From Candidatus Avelusimicrobium aviculae (GTDB taxonomy: Bacteria > Elusimicrobiota > Elusimicrobia > Elusimicrobiales > Elusimicrobiaceae): a DNA stretch of 62,425 nucleotides. Shown piece after piece: positions 24,334-32,212 of this stretch (the first letter of the stretch is position 1; each line of letters opens with the position of its first letter). Below the pieces are notes generated by a model. That model was not told the DNA's origin. It searched no databases and was given only the letters and a program-made list of their open reading frames with translations. The stretch covers positions 1 through 62,425 of the forward strand of contig CALUXF010000008.1 of NCBI GenBank assembly GCA_944324655.1, given 5' to 3'. The position numbers and the translations under genes are program-made.

Positions 24334-24930
24334 TTACCAATTTTTATATTTTTCCAGCAAGGGGGCCACGTCTTCTTCGTTAATAACGAGGGCGGACACC
24401 ACGCGGCGGGTGGACGGATTAATAATGCACACCTGGCCCATGCAATAGCGCGCCAGCCATGCGCTGGGGCAGTTGAAGTAATCGCCCTTGCAGGACATGG
24501 TTTGCTCGTTTATCGGGAAATCCACAATGTTTTTAGTATACACCGCCTGCATATCCGGCGCGGCTAGGGCGGTATCTATGGCGTTGGCAATTTTTTGCAG
24601 GTAAGTGGCTTGAGAACTGGTAAGCATTAATATATGTTTTTGGTTGCCAAACAGATATTCCTGGTAATCGGGGTTTTGCGGAATGCTGTCATACACTTCC
24701 TGCGGGATAGCAATTTCTTTTTCTGTTTGTCCCAAAGCGGACGGCAACTGTGCGCCACCTTGCTCTTTCATTTGCTTGGCCATTTGGGCGGCCATCTTAT
24801 TCATATCCATACCCGGTATATTCCCCCCCATCGGAAACGGTACCGTATCCGGCAAAAAGAAAAACGCCGCAATGGCCAGCACAATTAAAAATACAAAATA
24901 TTGAAAGAAAGAAGTTCCTTTATTATTCAT
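24334..24930 (-). CDS. Membrane-anchored protein, paralogue of its downstream neighbour
   Basis: Not recognised. A 198-residue protein with an N-terminal membrane helix (FFQYFVFLIVLAIAAFFF), a short Gly/Met/Gln-rich spacer and a periplasmic domain ending in CIINPSTRRV...KYKNW like its neighbour. I chose the ATG at 24930, which has a Shine-Dalgarno-like AAGGGG; the open frame runs further upstream without support. The cysteine pair spacing (CKGDYFNC) differs from the paralogue. Confidence 0.75.
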   Translation of the reverse strand: MNNKGTSFFQYFVFLIVLAIAAFFFLPDTVPFPMGGNIPGMDMNKMAAQMAKQMKEQGGAQLPSALGQTEKEIAIPQEVYDSIPQNPDYQEYLFGNQKHILMLTSSQATYLQKIANAIDTALAAPDMQAVYTKNIVDFPINEQTMSCKGDYFNCPSAWLARYCMGQVCIINPSTRRVVSALVINEEDVAPLLEKYKNW

Positions 24931-25025
24931 ACCTGTTCCCCTTATAAAGATTGGATATATTCTAGCAAAAAAAACTTTAAATAAACATTTTAAAGAAAAA
25001 ATTTTTCTTTTTTTAGGAAATGTAA

Positions 25026-25064
25026 TACAATATAGGGGATTAAAACGGGTCCTCGCGCCCGTTT
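25026..25064 (+). promoter_or_regulatory. ppdK promoter and leader hairpin
   Basis: An extended -10 (TACAAT at 25026-25031, preceded by TGTAA) is followed by a small leader hairpin AAACGGG/CCCGTTT (25043-25064). A GGAG Shine-Dalgarno (25080-25083) precedes the ATG at 25091. Confidence 0.5.
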
Positions 25065-25090
25065 GATGATATTTTATATGGAGATACGCA

Positions 25091-27889
25091 ATGGTAAAAA
25101 AGACCGTCAAAAAAGCCGCTAAACCTGCGGCTAAAAAGACTGTAAAAAAAGCCACGAAACACGTTTACTCCTTCGGGGCTGGAAAAGCCGAAGGCAACGG
25201 CAGCATGAAAGAACTCTTGGGCGGAAAAGGCGCCAACCTGGCGGAAATGGCCGGTTTGCTTAAACTGCCCGTTCCCCCCGGATTTACGATTACCACCGAA
25301 GTCTGCACCTACTACTGGAACAACAAACGCACGTACCCCAAAACCTTAAAAGCGGACGTGGAAGCCAACCTGAAAAAAATTGAACGCGAAACAAAAAAAC
25401 AGTTCGGTTCTGAAAAAAATCCTCTTTTAGTATCCGTCCGCTCCGGCGCCCGGGCTTCCATGCCGGGTATGATGGAAACCATTTTAAACATTGGTTTAAC
25501 CGAAAAGACCATCCCCGGTATGATTGCCAAAACGGGTGACGCCCGCTTTGTGTATGACGCTTACCGCCGCTTGATTATGATGTATTCCGACGTGGTGATG
25601 GAAAAAGCCGCCGGCATTGAACCCAAAGACGGCGAAGGCATACGTAAAATTTTAGACGGCAAACTGGAAGCCTTAAAAGAAAAACTGGGCGTGAAAGACG
25701 ATACCCACATCCCGGCGGAAGAATTAAAAGCGTTATGCGCGGATTTTAAAGCCACGGTAAAAAAAGTGTTGGGGAGCGAATTTCCCGATGACCCCATGAA
25801 ACAGCTTTGGGGCGCCATTGGCGCGGTATTTGCCTCTTGGAACGGCAAACGCGCCATTGCGTACCGCAATATTGAAAACATCCCGCATGACTGGGGCACC
25901 GCCGTTAACGTGCAAACCATGGTGTTTGGCAACATGGGCGAAACCAGCGCCACCGGCGTGGCGTTTACCCGCAACCCGGGCAATGGGGATTCCCACTTCT
26001 ACGGCGAATATTTAATCAACGCCCAGGGTGAAGACGTGGTGGCCGGTATCCGCACCCCCTCCCCCATGAACAAATGGTCTGCCAATGCCCATTCCGCCCA
26101 TTTGCCCACCTTGGAAAAAGTAATGCCCAAGGTATATAAAGAATTGGACGCCATCCAGAAAAAGCTGGAAAAACATTTCCACGATATGCTGGATATTGAA
26201 TTTACCATTGAAGACCAAAAACTGTGGATGTTGCAGTGCCGCGTAGGCAAAAGAAACGGTACCGCCGCCGTGCAGATGGCGTTGGACATGGTAAAAGAAC
26301 GCTTGATTTCCAAAGAAGAAGCCGTGCTGCGCGTTACCCCGGCCCAGCTTGGGGAACTGTTGCTGCCCGCTATTGACCCCAAGGCGGAAGCCCAGTCTAA
26401 ACCCATTGCCAAAGGTTTGCCGGCCGGCCCGGGCGGCGCGTGCGGGGCGATTGTATTTAACTCCGCAGACGCTATTAAATTGCAGGAAGCCGGTAAAAAC
26501 GCTATTTTAGTGCGCGAAGAAACCAACCCGGAAGACATTGAAGGCATGCGCGCCGCCGCCGGTATTTTGACCCAACGCGGGGGCATGACCTCCCACGCGG
26601 CGCTGGTAGCGCGCGGCTGGGGCAAATGCTGCATTGTAGGCTGCGGCGAACTGGAAATAAACCTGGAAGCCAAAACCGTTTCCATGGGAAGCAAAACCTT
26701 TAAAGAGGGCGACTCCTTAACCTTAAACGGCACCAAAGGCTGGGTATATGACGGCGCTTTAAAAATGTTGGAAGCCGGCGAAGGTAACAAAAACCTGGCC
26801 AAATTCCTGGATTTGTGCGATAAAGTGCGCGTATTGAAAGTGCGCGCCAACGCCGATACGGAAGACGACGCCAAAAACGCCCGCAAATTCGGCGCGGAAG
26901 GGATTGGGTTGTTCCGTATTGAACATATGTTCTACGGCAAAAATTCCGAAAAACCGCTCTTTATCCTGCGCAAGATGATTTTGTCCGGCAGCGAGGAAGA
27001 ACGCAAGAAAGCGGTAAACGAGCTTTTCCCGTACATGAAGAAAGAAATCAAAGCCACCATGAAAGCCATGGCCGGCTTTGGGGTAACCGTCCGCTTGATG
27101 GACCCGCCCTTGCATGAATTTGTGCCCACCTTGCCTGAAAAACAGGCGGAACTGGCCAAAGCGCTGGGTATTTCTATGGACGTGTTCAAAGAACGCGCCG
27201 CCGGTTTGCATGAAGTAAACCCCATGATGGGGCACCGTGGTATCCGCTTAGGGGTAACCTATCCGGAAATTACGCTCATGCAGTCCAAGGCTATTTTTGA
27301 ATCCGCCGCCGAACTGTTAAAAGAAGGCGTAAAAGCCGCCCCGGAAGTGATGATTCCCTTAACCTGCGATGTAAACGAAATCATCACCCAAAAGAAACTC
27401 ATCCGCCAAGCCTATGACGAAGTATGCGCCGCTTTTAAAACCAAGAAGCTGCAGTTCTCCGTCGGCACGATGATTGAAATCCCCCGCGCTGCCGTATTAG
27501 CCTATGAGGTAGCCCAAGAGGCGGATTTCTTCTCCTTCGGCACGAACGACTTGACGCAGATGACCTTTGGTTTCTCCCGCGACGATATCGGTTCCTTCCT
27601 GCCCGAATATTTAAAACAGGGTATCTTGGAGGCGGACCCGTTCCAAACCTTAGACCAACGCGGCGTGGGTATGCTTATTGAGCACGCCGTAGTGGAAGGG
27701 CGCGACGCCAAACCCAACTTAAAAGTGGGTATCTGCGGTGAACACGGGGGCGACCCGGAAAGCGTGGAATTCTGCCACCGGGAAGGATTCACTTATGTTT
27801 CCTGCTCTGCCTTCCGCGTGCCGATAGCCCGCTTAGCCGCCGCCCAGGCCGCCGCTAAGGATGTATTGGCTAAAAAGAAACACAAATAA
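25091..27889 (+). CDS. ppdK: Pyruvate, phosphate dikinase
   Basis: A 932-residue enzyme interconverting phosphoenolpyruvate, AMP and PPi with pyruvate, ATP and Pi, often a glycolytic enzyme in fermenters. It has an N-terminal ATP-grasp domain (GGKGANLAEMAGL start), the phospho-histidine domain with catalytic His in GGMTSHAALVARGWGK (about 495-510), and a C-terminal PEP-utilising barrel with FGTNDLTQM and GICGEHGGDP. Domains are complete. The first 24 residues form a Lys/Ala/Pro tail (KKTVKKAAKPAAKK) not seen in typical PPDK. It stands alone with its own promoter and terminator. Confidence 0.97.
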   Translation: MVKKTVKKAAKPAAKKTVKKATKHVYSFGAGKAEGNGSMKELLGGKGANLAEMAGLLKLPVPPGFTITTEVCTYYWNNKRTYPKTLKADVEANLKKIERETKKQFGSEKNPLLVSVRSGARASMPGMMETILNIGLTEKTIPGMIAKTGDARFVYDAYRRLIMMYSDVVMEKAAGIEPKDGEGIRKILDGKLEALKEKLGVKDDTHIPAEELKALCADFKATVKKVLGSEFPDDPMKQLWGAIGAVFASWNGKRAIAYRNIENIPHDWGTAVNVQTMVFGNMGETSATGVAFTRNPGNGDSHFYGEYLINAQGEDVVAGIRTPSPMNKWSANAHSAHLPTLEKVMPKVYKELDAIQKKLEKHFHDMLDIEFTIEDQKLWMLQCRVGKRNGTAAVQMALDMVKERLISKEEAVLRVTPAQLGELLLPAIDPKAEAQSKPIAKGLPAGPGGACGAIVFNSADAIKLQEAGKNAILVREETNPEDIEGMRAAAGILTQRGGMTSHAALVARGWGKCCIVGCGELEINLEAKTVSMGSKTFKEGDSLTLNGTKGWVYDGALKMLEAGEGNKNLAKFLDLCDKVRVLKVRANADTEDDAKNARKFGAEGIGLFRIEHMFYGKNSEKPLFILRKMILSGSEEERKKAVNELFPYMKKEIKATMKAMAGFGVTVRLMDPPLHEFVPTLPEKQAELAKALGISMDVFKERAAGLHEVNPMMGHRGIRLGVTYPEITLMQSKAIFESAAELLKEGVKAAPEVMIPLTCDVNEIITQKKLIRQAYDEVCAAFKTKKLQFSVGTMIEIPRAAVLAYEVAQEADFFSFGTNDLTQMTFGFSRDDIGSFLPEYLKQGILEADPFQTLDQRGVGMLIEHAVVEGRDAKPNLKVGICGEHGGDPESVEFCHREGFTYVSCSAFRVPIARLAAAQAAAKDVLAKKKHK

Positions 27890-27915
27890 TAATTGGTTTG
27901 TAGTTTAGAAACAAT

Positions 27916-27954
27916 AATTTCCCGCATTGTATTACGCAATGTGGGAAATTTTTT
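27916..27954 (+). terminator. ppdK terminator
   Basis: A 14-bp stem AATTTCCCGCATTG/CAATGTGGGAAATT with one G-U pair and a 7-nt loop, followed by a T run. Confidence 0.85.
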
Positions 27955-28929
27955 ATAAATACCGCGCTTACCATAAAGCCTCTGTAAAAGGTAAAAGCGT
28001 GGGCTTTTCGTCCCTCCCCGCATAGGGCTAAAAGACTGGCGGCACAGGCAATTTTATATAAAATGAGCTTGTATGAAAGGCAAGGGAAGCGGTTTGCTAT
28101 GTTTCCAAACATTTATGACGGGTATTATTCCCCGGCCTCGCCAGTGGTTTTTACTGTGGGCGTAATCACACAGCCTGCATGCTCCCGCCCAAGGCGTTAA
28201 ACCCGGGGTTAAATATTTGATGTAGTTTTCATAACCCGTATTTTCTTAAAGAAGCGGGCAACGCTTGGCGGAAATAACAGGACGGCTTCCCCAAGACCCA
28301 GTGTGCTAAGGATAAGGTGCTTTCTTACTTCTATTGTTCTTATATTCTGTTTTTACGGCTTTGCCGTTTCCGGGAATTGGGTCTTTCTGTTTTAGGGATA
28401 GCCGCGCCATATTTAATATTCTTTGCAGTGTTTCATACCTTCAGGAACGCTTTTATTTGCATTTAGGGGTATATCTAATGCAGGGCAAAACGTATTTTAA
28501 GCCTTTTATAAATAGTGAAAAAGCTCTTTTTATAGTTTTTAACCTTATATCCAGTATAGATTTTTTATAGTTCCAAAAATCTTCAAACTATAATTTCAAA
28601 TACCTAAGGAACATAGCTAACCGCTTTATTTAAAATCTATTAGCCCAATAAGTACTAATTTTCTTTTTTGTCTTTTAAATTATAAAATTAAAGATAAAAA
28701 TGTTTTAATTAAAATAATATGTAATTTTAAAAATACTTATAATTTAAGTATTTTTAAAATTAGTCATAAATTAAAATTATTATGATATTATGTTGAAAAT
28801 TCTAAAAAGTATTTGTATTTTAATGACTTTTATTTTTGTATGTTATTTTATTTTTAATTTCTAGCAAAAGCAGATATATTTTATGTTAGCTGGCGGAGCA
28901 GACAAACTATAAATACGTTCTAAAATAAA
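27955..28929. other. Intergenic region of about 1 kb without a recognisable gene
   Basis: No convincing coding region is seen on either strand; the short open frames (for example 28334-28570 plus) lack conservation and Shine-Dalgarno sites. The first 600 nt have normal composition and could be a decayed gene or a structured RNA. I checked for tmRNA, RNase P RNA and SRP RNA signatures and found none. From about 28560 to 28920 the sequence becomes extremely AT-rich and contains a perfect 18-bp inverted repeat. Confidence 0.6.
28722..28762. repeat. Perfect 18-bp AT-rich inverted repeat
   Basis: The arms 28722-28739 and 28745-28762 are exact reverse complements (TAATTTTAAAAATACTTA), with a 5-nt loop TAATT. 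Only one G/C pair lies in the arm, so a stable RNA hairpin is less likely than a protein-binding or cruciform site. Confidence 0.75.
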
Positions 28930-28955
28930 AAAGCCCGGCAGTTAAGCCGGGCTTT
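28930..28955. terminator. Terminator downstream of the 28972-29670 lipoprotein gene
   Basis: A perfect 10-bp stem AAAGCCCGGC/GCCGGGCTTT. T-rich flanks lie on both strands; on the minus strand TTTATTTTA follows. Confidence 0.8.
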
Positions 28956-28971
28956 TTATGGAAAAATGAAA

Positions 28972-29670
28972 CTACCGGGCAACGGTTTCCGCTGCCGGTG
29001 TTGCTGGGGCACCAGCTTGAGCAGAAGAGGCTTCCTCCTGGGGTTGCGCGCCCGTTTCCACGGCGGCTGGTTCTTCTTCTACATAAAGAGAGGGATCTAT
29101 GGAATAATCCTGTTCATATATTTTAGGGATACGCATATCGTCTACTTTTTTCACCCATTCTTGGCGGTTTTCCAAGTAAGAGGTGGCAAAATTGCGGGCG
29201 TTTTCCAAGGCGCCGTCCCCACGGGAAGCGTACCAGCGCGCCACAAACTGCAGGGATTTCATGTTCTCCCCCTCTTTTACATATTTAAATACATTGTATT
29301 CCGCCATTGTTGCTCCTGGTGAAAATACCAAAAAATCAATAATGGCGGCATTTTTGTCTTTAGATTCATGGGTTTCGTATGAGGCCATTGAATTGCTGGA
29401 TACCATATAAGCGGAAAGCAGTTTTATAGCCTCTTGCGGGGTTTTATCTTTAAGTGTGGGGAAGGTGTAAACCCCTATCATTTTGGAATATCTTTCCAAG
29501 TCTTCTCCGGGGAGAAGGTATTCGTTAATCCGGCCGGCTGGCTCTTGGGTAGAAAAAGCCAACTGGTAGGTTTGACCGGAAAAATTAAGCTTGGGCAATC
29601 TTTCTTGCCCGCATGCGGCCGATAAAAGGCCCGCCGTTACGCATATAAATAAAAAAGTAAATCTTTTCAT
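28972..29670 (-). CDS. Lipoprotein of unknown function
   Basis: Not recognised. A 232-residue protein with a lipoprotein signal peptide (LLSAAC, Cys near residue 20), a globular domain (about 25-190) and a Glu/Ala/Pro/Gln-rich tail (about 195-232). The domain contains IIDFLVFSPGATMAEYNVFKY, reminiscent of no family I can name. I chose the ATG at 29670 because TATAAT ends 7 nt upstream; an ATG three codons earlier (29679) is possible. Probably anchored in the envelope. Confidence 0.72.
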   Translation of the reverse strand: MKRFTFLFICVTAGLLSAACGQERLPKLNFSGQTYQLAFSTQEPAGRINEYLLPGEDLERYSKMIGVYTFPTLKDKTPQEAIKLLSAYMVSSNSMASYETHESKDKNAAIIDFLVFSPGATMAEYNVFKYVKEGENMKSLQFVARWYASRGDGALENARNFATSYLENRQEWVKKVDDMRIPKIYEQDYSIDPSLYVEEEPAAVETGAQPQEEASSAQAGAPATPAAETVAR

Positions 29671-29677
29671 ATTATCC

Positions 29678-29683
29678 ATTATA
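29678..29683 (-). promoter_or_regulatory. -10 box of the lipoprotein gene, leaderless type
   Basis: A perfect TATAAT on the minus strand ends 7 nt before the ATG at 29670. No Shine-Dalgarno is present. Confidence 0.45.
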
Positions 29684-29703
29684 CATAGTTTTGGGTGGGG
29701 CCT

Positions 29704-29768
29704 AGGGCTTTTTTCCCTTTGCATATAGGCCAAAAGGCCCTGGCTTTCTTCGTTTTAAGCCTTATAAA
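29704..29768 (+). promoter_or_regulatory. Tandem CCAAAG-type elements and promoter
   Basis: A proximal palindrome AGGCCAAAAGGCCCTGG (29727-29743) is followed by a TATAAA -10 box (29763-29768) whose start is 33 nt after the CCAAAA. A weaker distal copy, AGGGCTTTTTTCCC, starts at 29704, 23 nt upstream. No -35 box is seen, as expected for an activator-dependent promoter. Transcription would run into the small ORF at 29797 and then the secreted-protein gene at 29936. Confidence 0.55.
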
Positions 29769-29796
29769 ATAAGAATATATCGGAGGAATTCTACCT

Positions 29797-29868
29797 ATGC
29801 AACTAAATGAAACCCAAACCCTTATGTTAAGCCTGGAGTTTAAAGTATTTATCCCAGTCGTAAAATAA
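29797..29868 (+). CDS. Possible 23-residue small protein or leader peptide
   Basis: A short ORF starting MQLNETQTLML and ending in IPVVK. It has a textbook Shine-Dalgarno (CGGAGGAATT) 6 to 7 nt before the ATG and sits about 28 nt downstream of a good -10 box, closer to the promoter than the next gene. It has no known homologue that I recognise. It could be a leader peptide or the start of a truncated gene. Confidence 0.4.
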   Translation: MQLNETQTLMLSLEFKVFIPVVK

Positions 29869-29935
29869 TATTGCCCCAATAACAAAAAATGTTTATAATA
29901 TAAATGAAATTTATATATTTCTATTCTATATTCTT

Positions 29936-30514
29936 ATGAAAAAATTATTTCTACTCTTAGCAGTTTTATCGTGCAGCGCTTTATTGCGGGCAGGGGTGCA
30001 GGATGCCCTGTCCCATGCGGCTCTTACCGCTAAAAGAAACCAAGTGCAGCAGCAATTCCAGCAAGCCTATGATAATGCGCTTGCCTGCCGCCAAGCCGTG
30101 CAAAGCGGCCGTTGGAACGCGGCCATACAAGCCGGGACCAAGGCTCAGCAATATCATCGGCAAGCCATCGCTTTGGCTGAGGAAAACAACATCAAAATAT
30201 ATCATGCTGTTATTGCGCCGGATAATTTGCTTACGGACCCTTTTGTCTTCTTGGCGGACGTGTATGAGAACGTTTTATTTTCACAAGTAATAAGCGGGAA
30301 AATTTCCATGCAAGAGGCTGTGCAGCAAGGTCAGCGTCTAGCTAAAAACGAGGGCCTTTTAGGCGCCATTTTAGGCGAAAACGAAAAAGTCAACGCCGCT
30401 TATATAGACATTTCTGAAGCCTTCCGTTCTTGGAAAGGCTGTCCCCGCGCCATTGAATCCTTGGGCCAACAGGCGAAAGTAAACGCTAAAGACTTTTGCC
30501 AGCCGGAATTTTAA
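29936..30514 (+). CDS. Secreted helical protein of unknown function
   Basis: Not recognised. A 192-residue protein with a signal peptide (cleavage near LLRAG), then an all-helical, Gln/Ala-rich body resembling TPR-like helices in composition. Three cysteines in the mature part (in NALACRQA, WKGCPRA and DFCQPEF) could form one disulphide. No catalytic motif. A terminator follows. Confidence 0.72.
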   Translation: MKKLFLLLAVLSCSALLRAGVQDALSHAALTAKRNQVQQQFQQAYDNALACRQAVQSGRWNAAIQAGTKAQQYHRQAIALAEENNIKIYHAVIAPDNLLTDPFVFLADVYENVLFSQVISGKISMQEAVQQGQRLAKNEGLLGAILGENEKVNAAYIDISEAFRSWKGCPRAIESLGQQAKVNAKDFCQPEF

Positions 30515-30532
30515 TCAAACCGGCTCGTTTTA

Positions 30533-30564
30533 AAAAGCCCGGTCTTATGTGCGGCCGGGCTTTT
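30533..30564 (+). terminator. Terminator of the secreted helical protein gene
   Basis: A 10-bp stem AAAAGCCCGG/CCGGGCTTTT with a 12-nt loop. Confidence 0.8.
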
Positions 30565-30632
30565 GCATCAAACCGGAATTTGCTTAAATAGTTTCAAGCC
30601 GTACCACCCAGCGTGCCCCACGGAGGCCACAT

Positions 30633-31286
30633 ATGAAACGCAAAAAACTGTTTGCCGTCTATGAAAGCATATGGGAGAGGATTTTCCTTTTCTATTCCGG
30701 TTGCTGCGTTGTTTTATTGGCTCTGGGTACCGCCCTCTGGCTGGGGGCAAGCACCAATTTATTGCAATTCTATGTAGTGGCGGCGTTATGTTTGGCGGTT
30801 TTATGTTGGGTGGGGCATTACGCTTTTAAAGCGCGGGTTGTTATTTATACCGATGGTATACAGGTTATAGGCTATCCGTTTTTTGAATGGAGGCATTTGC
30901 GGCAGGCCCGGTTTGTATTTTTGTCTTCCGCCAGGGCGGCTTTATCGCCGGACGAAGAACTGGAAATAGTGCCCGTCAAAAAATTTAAATGGCGGGTTTT
31001 CTGGTGGCGGCGCTGGTTTTTAAAGGAAGATTTTTGCAAGCGCATAATTGTGCCCTTTTGGTCTTTGCCAGAGCCGGCGCGCACAAAGCTTTTGCAAGAA
31101 TTGGGAAACTATATGCCCGTGCATCAGGCTCCCACCCTGCGCGCGGATGAACACACACGCCTGTTTTTGCGCCGTTTATTTTTTATGATTGTAGACGCAA
31201 TGGGTTTAATTATTCTTGTTTTAATAGGCTATTTTGTCTTTTTATGTTTTGGGGACGCGCTTTACCTGGCAGGCAATATTTACTAA
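30633..31286 (+). CDS. Membrane protein with PH-like cytoplasmic domain
   Basis: Not firmly recognised. A 217-residue protein with two membrane helices near the N-terminus (about 17-38 and 44-64), a soluble domain with a bacterial PH-like beta pattern (VVIYTDGIQVIGYPFFEWRHL), and a third helix near the C-terminus (about 188-208). Shine-Dalgarno GGAGG lies before the ATG. It lies 9 nt upstream of gmk, but gmk appears to have its own -10 box. Confidence 0.7.
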   Translation: MKRKKLFAVYESIWERIFLFYSGCCVVLLALGTALWLGASTNLLQFYVVAALCLAVLCWVGHYAFKARVVIYTDGIQVIGYPFFEWRHLRQARFVFLSSARAALSPDEELEIVPVKKFKWRVFWWRRWFLKEDFCKRIIVPFWSLPEPARTKLLQELGNYMPVHQAPTLRADEHTRLFLRRLFFMIVDAMGLIILVLIGYFVFLCFGDALYLAGNIY

Positions 31287-31289
31287 AAT
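31261..31289 (+). promoter_or_regulatory. gmk promoter, leaderless type
   Basis: TTTACC (31261-31266) is separated by 17 nt from TAAAAT (31284-31289), which ends 6 nt before the gmk ATG. It overlaps the end of the preceding gene. No Shine-Dalgarno. Confidence 0.5.
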
Positions 31290-31295
31290 ATAACA

Positions 31296-31889
31296 ATGAA
31301 AGCTTTCCCTATTATCGTATCTTCCCCGTCGGGTGCGGGCAAAACCACTATTGTAGACGCGGTGCTTAAGCGCAATAAAACCGTGTCGCGCGTGGTTACT
31401 GCCACCACCCGTGCCCCGCGCACAGGGGAGAAAAACGGTGTAGATTACCATTTTTGGACTATCAAACAATTTGAGCAAGCCATTAAAAAAGGCCAAATGT
31501 TGGAGTGGGCGCAAGTGCACACCCATTATTACGGTATTCCAAAAAAATCGGTGGAAGATTTACTGAAAAAAGGGATTTGCCCCATTTTGGTAATTGACGT
31601 ACAAGGCGCACGCACCATGTTAAAAGAATACCCGGACGCCGCCACCGTGTTTATTGTTCCCCCCAGCTTAAAAGAATTAAAAAAGCGCATTTTGGGGCGC
31701 AACGATAACACCCAGGATATAGAAATCCGCTTGGAAACGGCCAAGAAAGAAATGTTGGAGCTGGAACATTACAACTACGCTTTGTTAAATGATGATTTGG
31801 ACGAAGCCGTGGATAAAATGGCCGGTATTATAGCGGCGGAACAATGCCGCGTTAGCCGCCAGGATACCAAAATTACAGATTTGAAGTAA
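31296..31889 (+). CDS. gmk: Guanylate kinase
   Basis: A 197-residue enzyme phosphorylating GMP to GDP. The P-loop is SSPSGAGKTT (about 9-18). The GMP-binding region holds TTRAPRTGEKNGVDYHFW and the family turn EWAQVHTHYYGIP. Full length. It starts the gmk-rpoZ-udg-priA operon, an arrangement close to gmk-rpoZ-coaBC-priA in many bacteria. Confidence 0.96.
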   Translation: MKAFPIIVSSPSGAGKTTIVDAVLKRNKTVSRVVTATTRAPRTGEKNGVDYHFWTIKQFEQAIKKGQMLEWAQVHTHYYGIPKKSVEDLLKKGICPILVIDVQGARTMLKEYPDAATVFIVPPSLKELKKRILGRNDNTQDIEIRLETAKKEMLELEHYNYALLNDDLDEAVDKMAGIIAAEQCRVSRQDTKITDLK

Positions 31890-31907
31890 TGTTAAGGGAG
31901 TGAACAA

Positions 31908-32204
31908 ATGTCTATAAAACAAGATAAGGAATTTGACGCTAAACTGATGAACTTTGACGGGGACCGCTATGACGTGGTGGTTTTGGCGTCTATCTGGGCC
32001 AAAGAATTAAAAAAGAAAGACGAATATAAAAACCAGCCCAACGCCGTGGTGATTAAAGTGGCGTTGGATGACATCATTTCCGGGAAAGTTTCCAAAGAAG
32101 AAGTGCTTAAAATCAGCAAAGAAAATTTAGAAGCTGAATTAAGAGCGCAGGAAGAAGCCCGCAGAGAGGCCGAACGCAAAGCCAAAGAGCCGATGAAGTT
32201 ATAA
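31908..32204 (+). CDS. rpoZ: RNA polymerase omega subunit
   Basis: A 98-residue protein in the normal rpoZ position after gmk. The core has RYDVVVLASIWAKEL and NAVVIKVALDDIISGKV, matching the omega pattern (fExVxxAxxRARQL...KPxxxAxxEIaxGKI) in a divergent form. The C-terminus is a charged Glu/Arg/Lys helix. Omega helps assemble and stabilise the beta-prime subunit. Shine-Dalgarno AGGGAG precedes the ATG. Confidence 0.82.
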   Translation: MSIKQDKEFDAKLMNFDGDRYDVVVLASIWAKELKKKDEYKNQPNAVVIKVALDDIISGKVSKEEVLKISKENLEAELRAQEEARREAERKAKEPMKL

Positions 32205-32212
32205 ACCGCATT

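Noticed and set aside
25999-26886. Long minus-strand open frame (295 codons) inside ppdK
   Set aside because: It is the antisense shadow of a GC-rich, strongly conserved gene; it has no family resemblance and no ribosome-binding site.
27955-28330. Possible tmRNA, RNase P RNA or SRP RNA
   Set aside because: I looked for the tRNA-like 3' end of tmRNA, the GAGGAAAGTCCG block of RNase P RNA and the GGAAGCAGC loop of SRP RNA on both strands and found none.
28334-28570. A 78-codon plus-strand frame in the gene-free region after ppdK
   Set aside because: No Shine-Dalgarno, no recognisable pattern, and it runs into the AT-rich stretch.
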